64,000 nt of DNA from Buchananella felis (GCF_041380015.1 NZ_CP159978.1); one strand, 5' to 3'. Shown: positions 33,542 through 44,124, numbered from the stretch's first letter. Notes: a model not told the origin generated them from the sequence alone. A program made the numbers and translations.

Positions 33542-34746
33542 TGCAGGTTTCCTAACTTGGCAGGGTCAACCGCATAACGGACACTACCCAGCACCAATTC
33601 AGTGCCCTTATCTCCGGTTACCTCAACCGTCAGGTCAAATACGTCGGGAATTCGCAGGGTTATCGGCACAATCTGGCCACGCGGAACGTCGAACTCCTTC
33701 AGGACCTTTTGATCGCCGCTAATCACCACGTGTGCGGCATCCACCGCACTATCATCCGCAAGGGCGGCCTCAGCAGAGAACAATATCGCATTACGCCCCG
33801 GTGTCAACGCCAAGCGCAGAGGACGGTCATATAGGCGACACGACACGTACTTCTCCATTGGCTTACCGCCAGCACGCTCACTTCCGTAACCCGATAATGA
33901 GCACGAATCGGCAACACTCCTCTTCGTGTTGGTGTCAACCACAAACACAGACTGGCCAGGATCAGAAACCTCTAGCTCCACCTCCAGCGGCATGGCCGTC
34001 CCAGCAGCCGGCTTTGAGGAAATCACCTTGCCAGGGTCTTGGTCCGCAGTAATGGTCTTCTTAACATTTACCCAGACGCCCATTTGCTCAAGTTCCGCGA
34101 TTGCCACAGTCGCGTCTTTGCCCACTAGGTCAGTCATTGGTAGTGATTCACTGTAGACAATTTCCACCTGAACAGTAGGCTCAACGCTCTCACCAGCCGC
34201 TGGGATTTGTTCCAGCACTAGGCCTGCTTCACCGGGCGCGGGAGTCTTCCTCACCACAACCTTCGCCTCGGCAAGTCCTGAGTCCTGAAGAACAAGCTTG
34301 ACCGCAGCTTCGTCCAGCCCAAACAGGCCCGGCATCACGAGCTTTTCACTTTGCTCCTCTGGCTCAATACTGACGCTGGGAAGCACAACTGGCGTCGGCG
34401 GTTGCGGCGCGGGCCAGAGAACCTGACCCAATGCTGCTCCAGCTAGGAGCACAGCCAGCAATGCAAATGTTCCGCCCGTAACCACAAGGAACGGGATCAG
34501 CCACCTAGACGGCTGCTTTTTCCGTTTGGGGCTCTTTTCGTGCCCTTCTGTTTCAGGCGCACTGAACTTGGTTTCCGCGTGCCCGTCAGATGCTCCTTCT
34601 ATTGGGGGCGCATCGCTTGAGCCGTTCCCTGGTTGCGAAGGTGCTCCGGAGTCCAGCGCGACGAGCTGGTCAGGATGCGGAGGCGGCGCCTGAGTGCCTT
34701 CAAGGAAGGCCCCACCGTCGGGCGATGGCATTGGAGTTTTGTCCAC
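33538..34746 (-). CDS. Membrane protein with PASTA repeats and NPCBM-like domain
   Basis: 402 residues. A Pro/Gly-rich cytosolic part (1-75), a KRKK stop and one membrane segment (about 82-110) come first. Two PASTA-type repeats follow (about 136-200, KLVMPGLFGLDEAAVKLVLQDSGL; and 203-268, PMTDLVGKDATVAIAELEQMGV). The C-terminal domain (about 270-400, VADSCSLSGYGSERAGGKPMEKYVSC...) looks like an NPCBM-type carbohydrate-binding module. PASTA repeats usually bind peptidoglycan or lipid II, but no kinase domain is attached here. The gene overlaps the VWA-SGNH gene by 4 bp; the two proteins probably act together at the cell wall. Confidence 0.85.
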   Translation of the reverse strand: MDKTPMPSPDGGAFLEGTQAPPPHPDQLVALDSGAPSQPGNGSSDAPPIEGASDGHAETKFSAPETEGHEKSPKRKKQPSRWLIPFLVVTGGTFALLAVLLAGAALGQVLWPAPQPPTPVVLPSVSIEPEEQSEKLVMPGLFGLDEAAVKLVLQDSGLAEAKVVVRKTPAPGEAGLVLEQIPAAGESVEPTVQVEIVYSESLPMTDLVGKDATVAIAELEQMGVWVNVKKTITADQDPGKVISSKPAAGTAMPLEVELEVSDPGQSVFVVDTNTKRSVADSCSLSGYGSERAGGKPMEKYVSCRLYDRPLRLALTPGRNAILFSAEAALADDSAVDAAHVVISGDQKVLKEFDVPRGQIVPITLRIPDVFDLTVEVTGDKGTELVLGSVRYAVDPAKLGNLQ

Positions 34747-34893
34747 AGCGGTCTCCCAGCGTCACTGAGTAGTTCTATGCCAACGTCAATCTAGTTGCCC
34801 TGTCCACCGTGGGGAAGCAAGTAGTTTGCAGTACCCTCATGGTGTGCTGCGACACAGCAGCGCCGTTTTGACCAGTCTCGGAAGGGCTCAGAC
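34747..34893. promoter_or_regulatory. Divergent promoter region between PASTA gene and SPFH gene
   Basis: 147 bp with lower GC than the flanks. It must hold the promoters for the leftward PASTA/VWA-SGNH pair and the rightward SPFH operon. A GGAAGGG RBS precedes the SPFH ATG at 34894. I cannot assign promoter boxes firmly. Confidence 0.35.
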
Positions 34894-36375
34894 ATGGGTT
34901 TGATTCAGGCTTTTGTTGGGGCCGTTGGCGGCACCTTTGCTGACCAGTGGCTCGACTTCGTAACGGTGCCGGAGGGTATCTCCCCCACTGCGGCCGTGTT
35001 CCCCGGCGTGCTCAAGGGGCAGAACGCTGGTCGCGGCTCCAACACGCGAGGCTCCGAGAACATCATCTCTAACGGCTCCAGGATCGTGGTGCCTGAGGGC
35101 TACGGCGTCCTCCTGTTCCAGGAGGGTGGCCTGACCGGCTTCGTCGCCCAGCCCGGTGGCTACATCTACTCCTCCACCGACCCGCAGTCCCAGTCGATCT
35201 TCGCTGGCGACGGCATCGTCTCCTCCTTCATCAAGCAGTCCTGGGAGCGCTTCAAGTTCGGTGGGCAGCCGGCCGCGCAGCAGGCTGTCTACTACGTCAA
35301 CCTGAAGGAGATCCCGAACAACCGCTTCGGCACCCAGTCTGAGATCTACTGGGACGACGCCTACCTGGGTGCCCAGGTGGGTGCGCTCACCCGGGGCACC
35401 TACACCCTGCGGATCATCGACCCGATCCTGTTCGTCAAGCAGTTCGTGCCGGTCAACTACCTGATGCCCGGCGGCCCGGTGTTCGACTTCCAGGACATGG
35501 ACAACCCGGCCGCGAACCAGCTGTTCACCGAGGTCGTCTCTTCCCTGGCGCCGGCGTTCTCCAAGTACACGAACGACCCGTCCAAGGGCAACCGCATCAC
35601 CCGCATCCAGTCGGACTCCCTGGGCTTTGCGCAGTCCCTGTCCGCTGCGGTGGAGGAGGGCTACCAGTGGACCTCCACCCGTGGCCTGGTGATCCCCACG
35701 GTGACGATCACCGCCATCGAGTACGACGAGGACACCCGCGCCCTGCTCAGCGACGTCAAGAAGGCCGACGCCCTCTCCGGTGCGCGCGGCGGTTCCTTCC
35801 TGCAGCAGTCCGTGGCACGCGGCTTTGAGGCGGCCGGCCAGAACGGCGGCGGCGGCATGGCCATGATGGGTATGGGCCTGGGCATGACCGGGCAGGCGCT
35901 GAACTTCCAGCAGCAGCAGGGTGCTCCGGCGCCCTACCAGAACCCGTTCCAGCAGGGCTACCCGCAGGGTGCCCCGGCCGGTTACCCGCAGCCCGGCTAC
36001 CCGCAGGGCGCCCCCGCCGGTTACCCGCAGCCCGGCTACCCGCCGCAGGGTGCCCCGGCCGGCTACCCCCAGCCCGGCTACCCGCCGCAGGGCGCCCCCG
36101 CCGGCTACCCCCAGCCCGGCTACCCGCCGCAGGGTGCCCCGGCCGGCTACCCCCAGCCCGGCCCCGGCATGCCCGCCCCTGAGGCTGCCCCCGTCGCCCC
36201 GGACGCGCCTGCCGCGCCCGCTCCCGCCGGCGAGGCCCCGGCACCCGAGGCTCCCGCCGCCCCCGGTGGCGAGGACCCGGTGGCCAAGCTCGCCCAGTTC
36301 AAGGCGATGCTGGACCAGGGCCTGATCTCCCAGGCCGAGTTCGACGCCGCCAAGGCCAAGGCTCTGGGCCTCTAA
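34894..36375 (+). CDS. SPFH (YdjI-like) protein with GYPQ-repeat region and SHOCT domain
   Basis: 493 residues. The first 290 form an SPFH/band-7-type domain of the YdjI/virion-core-like group (MGLIQAFVGAVGGTFADQWLDFVTVPEGIS..., RGSENIISNGSRIVVPEGYGVLLFQEGGLTGF). A Gly/Met patch is followed by about five units of the type GYPPQGAPAGYPQP (residues 350-425). The C-terminal SHOCT domain (PVAKLAQFKAMLDQGLISQAEFDAAKAKALGL) ends the protein. In Bacillus the relative YdjI works with PspA and YdjG at damaged membranes. No pspA gene is visible here, but the next two genes fit a membrane-stress module. Confidence 0.88.
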   Translation: MGLIQAFVGAVGGTFADQWLDFVTVPEGISPTAAVFPGVLKGQNAGRGSNTRGSENIISNGSRIVVPEGYGVLLFQEGGLTGFVAQPGGYIYSSTDPQSQSIFAGDGIVSSFIKQSWERFKFGGQPAAQQAVYYVNLKEIPNNRFGTQSEIYWDDAYLGAQVGALTRGTYTLRIIDPILFVKQFVPVNYLMPGGPVFDFQDMDNPAANQLFTEVVSSLAPAFSKYTNDPSKGNRITRIQSDSLGFAQSLSAAVEEGYQWTSTRGLVIPTVTITAIEYDEDTRALLSDVKKADALSGARGGSFLQQSVARGFEAAGQNGGGGMAMMGMGLGMTGQALNFQQQQGAPAPYQNPFQQGYPQGAPAGYPQPGYPQGAPAGYPQPGYPPQGAPAGYPQPGYPPQGAPAGYPQPGYPPQGAPAGYPQPGPGMPAPEAAPVAPDAPAAPAPAGEAPAPEAPAAPGGEDPVAKLAQFKAMLDQGLISQAEFDAAKAKALGL

Positions 36376-36385
36376 TCGATTCGCG

Positions 36386-37789
36386 ATGAGTAATCCGAAC
36401 GCACACGGTGCCGGGGAACCCAATTCCGGTTCCCCGGCACCCGAATCGACTGCGGCCAGCAGGGCCGACTACGCGAGCCGGGTGACCTCCCAGGGGCTTC
36501 CCCCGGACTATCAGCCTCCTGGCGGTGTGCCGCAGGAGGTGCTGGACGCACACGCCGCCTCCGGCCCGGCCGGCATGGGGAATCAGCCGCCGGCGGCCAC
36601 TGTGCCGGCGCGTCCGCGCGAGCAGTACATCGACACCTCCACCGCCAAGAAGCACGGTCAGGACAAGTGCCCGCGCTGTGGCGCCACGGAGATCCTGCTG
36701 CGGCCCACCACGGGCATGCTGATGTGTCAGTTCTGTCGGCACGAGTGGGCCGAGGCCACCATCGAGGAGAAGTTCGGCCTGAACGCCCCGATCGGTGACC
36801 TGCACGGCCGCGTGCTGGGCACCGGCGTGAAGGACATCCCGGAGTCCGTCTCTGACGTGATCACGCTCAAGTGTCAGTCGTGCGGCGCCGAGGTGGTCAT
36901 CAACACGGCGCAGAACGTCGCCTCGCGCTGCCACTGGTGCCGCAACACGCTCTCGCTCAACACCCAGGTGCCCAACGGCGCGGTGCCGGACGGTCTGCTG
37001 CCGTTCAGCCTGCCGCGGGAGGAGGCGATCAAGCGGATCAAGGAGTTCGTGCGCAAGCGCCGCTTCTTTGCCCACCCCGGGTTCGTGCGGTCGTTCGCCC
37101 CCACCGAGGTGGTGGGCGTCTACCTGCCCTACCTGGTGATCGACGCTAACGCCCGCGTGGAGTTGCACGGCACCGCCGAGATCGAGACGCGCCGCTACAC
37201 GCGCCAGGTGAGCAAGGACCGCTCGGAGACCTACTACGACGCGGACGTTTACCAGGTCTCGCGTTCCTTCAGGTTGCTGGCCGACGACATCGTGCTGGAG
37301 TCCTCCGCTGAGCGCGCCAACATGGACACGTCGCTGAACACGAACAACGTGATCAACTCGATCCAGCCGTTCGACCTGAAGAACGCGGTGGCGTACAACG
37401 CCCACTACCTGCAGGGGTTCACCTCCGAGCGGCGTAACGTGCAGGTGGAGCAGCTGGTTCCCTTCGCGTGGTCCAACGTGCTTTCGGTGGGCCGGGCGCG
37501 CGTGAACGAGACCCTGAAGGCCTACGACCGGGGTGTGCGGTGGGAGCACGAGCGCATCGAGGTGGAGGGCTCCCGCTGGGTGTCCGTCTACCTGCCGGTG
37601 TGGCTCTACAGCTACTACCAGGACTTCGGTAACGGGCGCGGCCTGAAGCACTACGTGGCGGTCAACGGCCGCACCGGCGAGACCATGGGTTCCATCCCGG
37701 TTCGCCAGGGCCGCCTGGTTGCGGTCTCGTCGGTTATCGGTGTGATTGGCACGATTCTGGGCGGCATCGTCGCCTTCTTTGGAGGGTAG
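36386..37789 (+). CDS. Double zinc-ribbon membrane protein (YdjG-like)
   Basis: 467 residues, 10 bp after the SPFH gene. A Pro-rich N-terminal part is followed by two zinc ribbons: CPRCGATEILLRPTTGMLMCQFC (about residue 95) and CQSCGAEVVINTAQNVASRCHWC (about residue 163). A beta-rich part follows (residues 200-430). One membrane segment is near the end (LVAVSSVIGVIGTILGGIVAFFGG). In Bacillus, YdjG is the membrane adaptor that recruits PspA and works with YdjI. The neighbouring SPFH gene supports this reading (family knowledge; function here inferred). Confidence 0.85.
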   Translation: MSNPNAHGAGEPNSGSPAPESTAASRADYASRVTSQGLPPDYQPPGGVPQEVLDAHAASGPAGMGNQPPAATVPARPREQYIDTSTAKKHGQDKCPRCGATEILLRPTTGMLMCQFCRHEWAEATIEEKFGLNAPIGDLHGRVLGTGVKDIPESVSDVITLKCQSCGAEVVINTAQNVASRCHWCRNTLSLNTQVPNGAVPDGLLPFSLPREEAIKRIKEFVRKRRFFAHPGFVRSFAPTEVVGVYLPYLVIDANARVELHGTAEIETRRYTRQVSKDRSETYYDADVYQVSRSFRLLADDIVLESSAERANMDTSLNTNNVINSIQPFDLKNAVAYNAHYLQGFTSERRNVQVEQLVPFAWSNVLSVGRARVNETLKAYDRGVRWEHERIEVEGSRWVSVYLPVWLYSYYQDFGNGRGLKHYVAVNGRTGETMGSIPVRQGRLVAVSSVIGVIGTILGGIVAFFGG

Positions 37790-37791
37790 TC

Positions 37792-38118
37792 ATGAGTCTG
37801 ATTGTGCAGTTGCTAGAGCCGGTGCAGGCCGTTGCCTCGATGGCGATGGAGAGCGATGGCGATAACCGTTGGGCGCTGCTGCTGGCGGGCCCGATCGCCG
37901 GTTTCGCGTTCTACTCGATCACCTTCATGCGCTACCGCAACACTGACAAGCGCCACGCGTTCGAACACGAGACGAGCGCGCAGATGCTTGACGTGGACGG
38001 CAGCGACCGCAAGGTTGGCGAGGTGAAGGGCACCCGGGATCGCTTCATCGAGGGAGACATGAAGCACCAGCCGTTGAGGCGGCTCGGTGAGAACTCGGTG
38101 ATCCTAGAAAAGCGGTAG
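37792..38118 (+). CDS. Small membrane protein of the SPFH module
   Basis: 108 residues, starting 2 bp after the zinc-ribbon gene stop, so translation is coupled. One membrane segment (WALLLAGPIAGFAFYSITFMRY, about residues 23-44) is followed by a charged cytosolic tail (NTDKRHAFEHETSAQMLDVDGSDRKVGEVKGTRDRFIEGDMKHQP). I do not recognise the family. Its place as the third gene makes it a likely partner of the SPFH and zinc-ribbon proteins. Confidence 0.8.
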   Translation: MSLIVQLLEPVQAVASMAMESDGDNRWALLLAGPIAGFAFYSITFMRYRNTDKRHAFEHETSAQMLDVDGSDRKVGEVKGTRDRFIEGDMKHQPLRRLGENSVILEKR

Positions 38119-38137
38119 GCGGCAGGCCTTCGACAGC

Positions 38138-38173
38138 AAACACGCGGGGTGGCTTAAGCTGCCCCGCGTGTTT
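38138..38173. terminator. Perfect 12-bp hairpin that includes the start codon of the next gene
   Basis: AAACACGCGGGG (38138-38149) pairs with CCCCGCGTGTTT (38162-38173) around a 12-base loop. The stem with flanking A and T runs is a good bidirectional terminator for the SPFH operon. Its right arm contains the GTG (38168-38170) used as start by the DUF3097 gene. Confidence 0.75.
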
Positions 38174-39049
38174 GATCGTTATGGACCCGATGCGGTTGCC
38201 GCCGCGCGCCAGCGCGCCAACGCCCCCACGCCCACCGTGCCCGCGCAGCCGGGCCTGGTGGTGGAGGACGTGGCCACGGGCTACGTGGGCGCCGTGGTGC
38301 GCACCGAGAAGATCGGGGGCCGGCACGTCGTGGTGCTGGAGAACCGCTTTGGCCGCACCCGGTCATTCACGCTGGGCCCGGGCTTCTGGGTGGATGGTAA
38401 GCCGGTCATCCTGGCCCCGGCCGTGCGCGCCCCACGTCCGCCGGCCGCCCCGCAGGGCGTGTCTCACTCCGGGCGGGCGTTGACGGCGTCGGGCAGCTAC
38501 AAGGTGGAACTGGGCCGCGCCAAGGTAGCGCGCGCCTCGCGACTGTGGGTGGAGGGCAAGCACGACGCGGAGCTGATCGAGCGCGTGTGGGGCGATGACC
38601 TGCGCGTGGAGGCCGTGGTGGTGGAGCTGCTGGACGGCGTGGGCAATCTGGAGGCGGCGCTGGCTGACTTTCAGCCGGGCGACAACCGCCGTGCCGGCAT
38701 CTTGCTAGACCACCTGGTGCCGGGCTCCAAGGAGAGCCGGATCGCGCAGGAGGTGGCGCGCCGCTTCCCCACCGGGGTGCTGATTCTGGGCCACCCGTTC
38801 GTGGACGTGTGGCAGGCGGTGCGCCCACAGTTGTTCGGCTTGCAGCGCTGGCCCGCTATCCCCAAGCACGTGGACATCAAGGTGGGCACCCTGCAGGCGT
38901 TGGGTTGGCCGCACCGCACCAAGGAGGACGTTGCCGACGGTTGGCGCCGCATCCTGGCCAAGGTCAACTCTTACAAGGACCTGGACCCGGCCTTGCTGGG
39001 CCGGGTGGAGGAGCTGATCGACTTCGTCACCGCCGGTAGCGACGCCTGA
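38168..39049 (+). CDS. DUF3097 family protein
   Basis: 293 residues from GTG 38168 (FDRYGPDAVAAARQRANAP), matching the expected N-terminus of this conserved actinobacterial family. The first 110 residues are strand-rich (GLVVEDVATGYVGAVVRTEKIGGRHVVVLENRFGRTRSF). The rest looks TOPRIM-like: RLWVEGKHDAELIERVWGDDLR (Glu) and GILLDHLVPGSKESRIAQEV (Asp), with GHPFVDVWQAV. The molecular role is unknown. The start codon lies inside the 3' arm of a strong hairpin with no obvious RBS, so a leaderless transcript or a structured start is possible. Confidence 0.88.
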   Translation: MFDRYGPDAVAAARQRANAPTPTVPAQPGLVVEDVATGYVGAVVRTEKIGGRHVVVLENRFGRTRSFTLGPGFWVDGKPVILAPAVRAPRPPAAPQGVSHSGRALTASGSYKVELGRAKVARASRLWVEGKHDAELIERVWGDDLRVEAVVVELLDGVGNLEAALADFQPGDNRRAGILLDHLVPGSKESRIAQEVARRFPTGVLILGHPFVDVWQAVRPQLFGLQRWPAIPKHVDIKVGTLQALGWPHRTKEDVADGWRRILAKVNSYKDLDPALLGRVEELIDFVTAGSDA

Positions 39050-39050
39050 G

Positions 39051-39113
39051 CGCCCTCCCGTTGCACCCTACCGGTGGGTCCTACCGGCTGCGCCCTCCCG
39101 TTGCTCCCTACCG
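39051..39113. repeat. Short direct duplication after DUF3097 gene
   Basis: CGCCCTCCCGTTGCACCCTA (39051-39070) recurs as CGCCCTCCCGTTGCTCCCTA (39091-39110), period 40, one mismatch in 20 bases. It is non-coding. Confidence 0.55.
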
Positions 39114-39163
39114 CTGCGCCCCGTTCGCGCGGGCGTCAGCTCGAGGAGCGGTTAGGGTGAAGC

Positions 39164-39799
39164 ATGCGCGTTTTGAAGCCGGCCGCCGTGGCGGTCACCC
39201 TGTTAGTCAGCCTGGCCGCCTGCTCTAGCCCGGGCGCGGCCCCTGATCGCGCGCCGGCCCCGGAGGCCGGGAAGGTGGCCTCCGAGCAGGCGGGGGTGCC
39301 CGCCTCGCCCGCTCCCGGGCAGGGTGGCGATTCCGGCGCGGCCGGTGATGCCGGTGCGGGGCCCGGTCCGGCGACGGGGCAGGAGAAGCCCTTGCCGCCC
39401 CCGCAGGAGGTGCTGGCGGATTTCGACGCCGCGCTGGTGAAGCTGGGTGGGACCTACGTGGCCGAGGCCCCGGAGGGTTGGTCCGGCCCCACCTACCCGG
39501 AGCAGGAGGAGGAGTTCTTCGCGCACCTAGCTCCCCTGGTGGAGCCGGCCGTGAAGGAGGGCTGGCGCGAGGCCCCGAGCGGGGACAAGGTGGCCGCCGT
39601 GCGGGCGTGGGTGCGTGAGTACCCGGCCACCACCTACAACCCGGCCCTGATGGCGTACATGTGGGAGATGACCTGCGTGGCGGTGGAGAACGCTAGCGAG
39701 GACAGCCCGCTGCCGGCCGCGATCGGTGACGCCGCTGATGACAGCGCGCTCTCCCTGTCCATCGCCTACACCTGCCCCGCCCTGCAGGCCGCCAACTAG
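39164..39799 (+). CDS. Hypothetical lipoprotein
   Basis: 211 residues from ATG 39164. The lipoprotein signal MRVLKPAAVAVTLLVSLAAC has lipobox SLAAC with Cys20. A low-complexity Ala/Gly/Pro linker (residues 21-80) leads to a helical domain (VLADFDAALVKLGGTYVAEAPEGWSGPTYPEQEEEFFAHLAPLVEPAVKEGW). A Cys pair, one in ...MWEMTCVAVEN and one in the final AYTCPALQAAN, may form a disulphide. No family recognised. It stands alone, convergent with hemW. Confidence 0.8.
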   Translation: MRVLKPAAVAVTLLVSLAACSSPGAAPDRAPAPEAGKVASEQAGVPASPAPGQGGDSGAAGDAGAGPGPATGQEKPLPPPQEVLADFDAALVKLGGTYVAEAPEGWSGPTYPEQEEEFFAHLAPLVEPAVKEGWREAPSGDKVAAVRAWVREYPATTYNPALMAYMWEMTCVAVENASEDSPLPAAIGDAADDSALSLSIAYTCPALQAAN

Positions 39800-39818
39800 G
39801 CCGTTTGGCGGGTGGGGT

Positions 39819-39839
39819 GTGGACGACGTTCCGCCCGCC
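39819..39839 (+). repeat. Dispersed motif, intergenic variant
   Basis: GTGGACGACGTTCCGCCCGCC: the first 12 bases equal the consensus; after that one G is missing. It lies between the lipoprotein and hemW genes, in non-coding DNA. Confidence 0.5.
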
Positions 39840-39867
39840 CCTGCGTGAACGCGGTCGCCCGGCGCAG

Positions 39868-41112
39868 CTAGTCGGTGAGTGCACCCACCACCGTGTCCGC
39901 CAGTAGGCGTCCGCGCAGGGTGAGCACGATCCGTTCGGGGAGTGCGGCCTGCTCGATCAGGCCCTGGGCGGCCAGGCCCGCCACGACGTCGGCGGGGAAG
40001 TCTGCGGCGGCTAGGCCGTCGCTGGTGCGGATGCCGAGCAGGACGCGCTCCAGCTCCCGGGTCTGGGCGTCCAGTTGCTCGCCTGCAGCGGCCGGGCTGA
40101 GCCCGGCGTTCACCCGGTCGGCGTAGGCGCGCGGGTGTTTGACGTTCCACCAGCGCAGCGCGCCGACGTGCGAGTGCGCCCCCGGCCCCAGGCCCCACCA
40201 GTCGTGGTCTCGCCAGTAGGCCAGGTTGTGTTTGGAGGCCGCCGCCAGCCGCGAGGCGGGCAGGTGCTCCTCCCCGGGGGCGGGCTTGGCGAAGTTAGAG
40301 ATCTCGTACCAGCGGTAGCCGGCGGCGCCGAGCACCGAGTCGGCCAGCTCGTACTTGTCCGCCTCGTCGTCGTCGCTCGGGGTGGGCAGTTGACCGCGCC
40401 GCACCTGGGCGGCCATCTTGGTGCCCTCCTCGATCACCAGGGCGTAGGCGGAGATGTGGCTGGGGGACAGCTCCACCGCCGCCTCCAAGGAGGCGCGCCA
40501 GTCGGCCAGGCTCTCCCCCGGCGTGCCGTAGATCAGGTCCACGCTGGTGTGCAGGCCGGCCCCCTTCGCCCAGTCCACCACTAGCGGCATGCGCTCGGGC
40601 CGGTGGGTGCGGTCCAAGGTGGCCAGCACGCGCGGGACGCTGGACTGCATACCGAAGCTGACGCGCGTGAACCCGGCGCCCGCCAGGGTCTCCAGGTACT
40701 GCGGAGTGACCGACTCCGGGTTGGCCTCCGTGGTCACCTCCGCCCCCGGGGCCAGCCCGAACTGCTCGCGCAGCGCCGCCAGGATCGCGGCCAGGTCTGC
40801 GGCCGGCAGCAGCGAGGGGGTGCCGCCACCGAAGAACACGCTCGTGGCGGGGCGGGGCGCAAATCCTGCCTCAGCCAGCACGCGCGCCCCCAGGCGGGCC
40901 TCGGCGAGCACCGAGTCGGCGAAGCTGCCCGGCTCCGCTCCCGGCCCGAATCCCACCGTGTACGTGTTGAAGTCGCAGTAGCCGCAGCGCACCGAGCAGA
41001 AGGGAACGTGAACGTACAGCGAAAGCGGGCGCGCGGCCGCCACCTCGGCGGCCGCGCGGTCCAGCCTTCCGGTACTGGGCCATTCGATGCCAGTTGGGAG
41101 CGTGGGGCTCAT
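39868..41112 (-). CDS. hemW: Radical SAM protein HemW (coproporphyrinogen III oxidase-like)
   Basis: 414 residues from ATG 41112, which overlaps the trmB stop (ATGA). The radical SAM cluster motif CSVRCGYCDFNTY (CxxxCxxC plus the extra Cys-to-Asp-Phe context typical of HemW) lies near residue 38. FFGGGTPSLL is the next family hallmark. HemW is a heme chaperone or heme-trafficking protein rather than a true HemN oxidase. The C-terminal HemN-type domain is present. The lepA-trmB-hemW run lies next to the hrcA operon block apart from a 9-kb insertion. Confidence 0.94.
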   Translation of the reverse strand: MSPTLPTGIEWPSTGRLDRAAAEVAAARPLSLYVHVPFCSVRCGYCDFNTYTVGFGPGAEPGSFADSVLAEARLGARVLAEAGFAPRPATSVFFGGGTPSLLPAADLAAILAALREQFGLAPGAEVTTEANPESVTPQYLETLAGAGFTRVSFGMQSSVPRVLATLDRTHRPERMPLVVDWAKGAGLHTSVDLIYGTPGESLADWRASLEAAVELSPSHISAYALVIEEGTKMAAQVRRGQLPTPSDDDEADKYELADSVLGAAGYRWYEISNFAKPAPGEEHLPASRLAAASKHNLAYWRDHDWWGLGPGAHSHVGALRWWNVKHPRAYADRVNAGLSPAAAGEQLDAQTRELERVLLGIRTSDGLAAADFPADVVAGLAAQGLIEQAALPERIVLTLRGRLLADTVVGALTD

Positions 41113-42032
41113 CGCGCCCGGCGCACCGCAGTGAAATCGGCGATCTGCCGCCCGGCGTCGATGCCCTTTTGCTCAAAGCGCGTCAGCACGCGCCCGGCGA
41201 ACCGCTCCCCCGGAGCGGCCGTGGTCTCAAAGACGTCCCGCGCCCCGGCCAACACCTGCCCCATCTGCTCCGCGTAGCTCTCCCAGTCCGTGGCCAGGCG
41301 CCAGACGCCGCCGTCTTGCAACAGGCTCGCCACCGTCGCCGCGAAGCCTGCGCTGACCAGGCGACGCTTGTGGTGGCGCGCCTTGCGCCACGGGTCCGGG
41401 AAGAAGGTCCACAGCTCGGCCACCGAGGCGGGCTCCAGCAGCACCGGCAGGGCCTGGGCGGCGTCGGCCTCCACCACGCGCACGTTGGTCACCCCGGTCT
41501 CCTTGACCCGCCGCAACAGGCCCACCACGCCCGGGCGCCACACCTCGAACGCCAGGTGGTTGATCTCCGGGTGCGCGGCGGCGTGCGCCACCAGGGCCTC
41601 GCCGCCACCGCAGCCCACCTCCACCAGCAGCGGGGCGCCGCGACCAAACACCGCGTCCAGGTCCAGGCGGTAGTCCAGCGCCACCGTGGTCATGCCCGGC
41701 CCGCGCCGCACCGGCACCACCACCGCGCCGTGGGCCTCCTCCCACAGGCGCTGGCCGCGCTCGGGCAGGCGCCCCGAGCGACGCGCAAAGGAGGCGACAC
41801 GGGAGGGCAGGCGCCCGTCCAGTCCCGGCATGTCGATACCGGCGGCCTGCGGGAAGGCCTCCACGTACTCCGCCGGGGCCAGCTCCGGCCCACCTTCGCG
41901 AGCCGAGCCAGCGTCCGAACCTGCCGCGCGGGCCCCGCCCAAATCTGCCGCGCAGGCCTCAGCTTCACCCAAACCGGCCACACCGCTCACGGCGCCGGCC
42001 TGTTCAGAGCGGCAGGCGGCAACGTCGGCCAC
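41109..42032 (-). CDS. trmB: tRNA (guanine-N7-)-methyltransferase
   Basis: Makes m7G46 in tRNA with SAM. The SAM-binding region is LLVEVGCGGGEALVAHAAAHPEINHLAFEVW and the substrate site has WTFFPDPWRKARHHKRRLV. The frame starts with GTG 42032 immediately after the lepA TAG, giving 307 residues. The first 60 residues (AACRSEQAGAVSGVAGLGEAEACAADLGG...) are low complexity and unlike the family. They begin with a copy of the dispersed motif, so a later start near residue 60 is possible. The C-terminus overlaps hemW by 4 bp. Confidence 0.92.
   Translation of the reverse strand: MADVAACRSEQAGAVSGVAGLGEAEACAADLGGARAAGSDAGSAREGGPELAPAEYVEAFPQAAGIDMPGLDGRLPSRVASFARRSGRLPERGQRLWEEAHGAVVVPVRRGPGMTTVALDYRLDLDAVFGRGAPLLVEVGCGGGEALVAHAAAHPEINHLAFEVWRPGVVGLLRRVKETGVTNVRVVEADAAQALPVLLEPASVAELWTFFPDPWRKARHHKRRLVSAGFAATVASLLQDGGVWRLATDWESYAEQMGQVLAGARDVFETTAAPGERFAGRVLTRFEQKGIDAGRQIADFTAVRRAR

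Positions 42033-42033
<1 letters not shown>
42016..42033 (-). repeat. Dispersed motif at the lepA-trmB junction
   Basis: The plus strand reads GGCGGCAACGTCGGCCAC, one base different from the consensus complement. It supplies the GTG start and first codons (VADVAA) of trmB. Confidence 0.5.
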
Positions 42034-43895
<1,862 letters not shown>

Positions 43896-44124
43896 GCTAA
43901 GGCCTTCCTACAAGTGGACACAGACTGCCTGCAATCTTCCCACGCTTCGCCCCAAACTGCCCCATCGCCGCAGAGGCGGCCTGATCACACGCGAGTCCCC
44001 GGCCCGCTCGGCACGCGGGCGGGGGCAGGCTCCCCGGTCACACGCGGGCCGGATACAGGGGGCGCGGGCGGGACGTCGGCCCTCACCCCAGCAATCGCAC
44101 AGGAAAGACTGCCAAAATGAGGCC

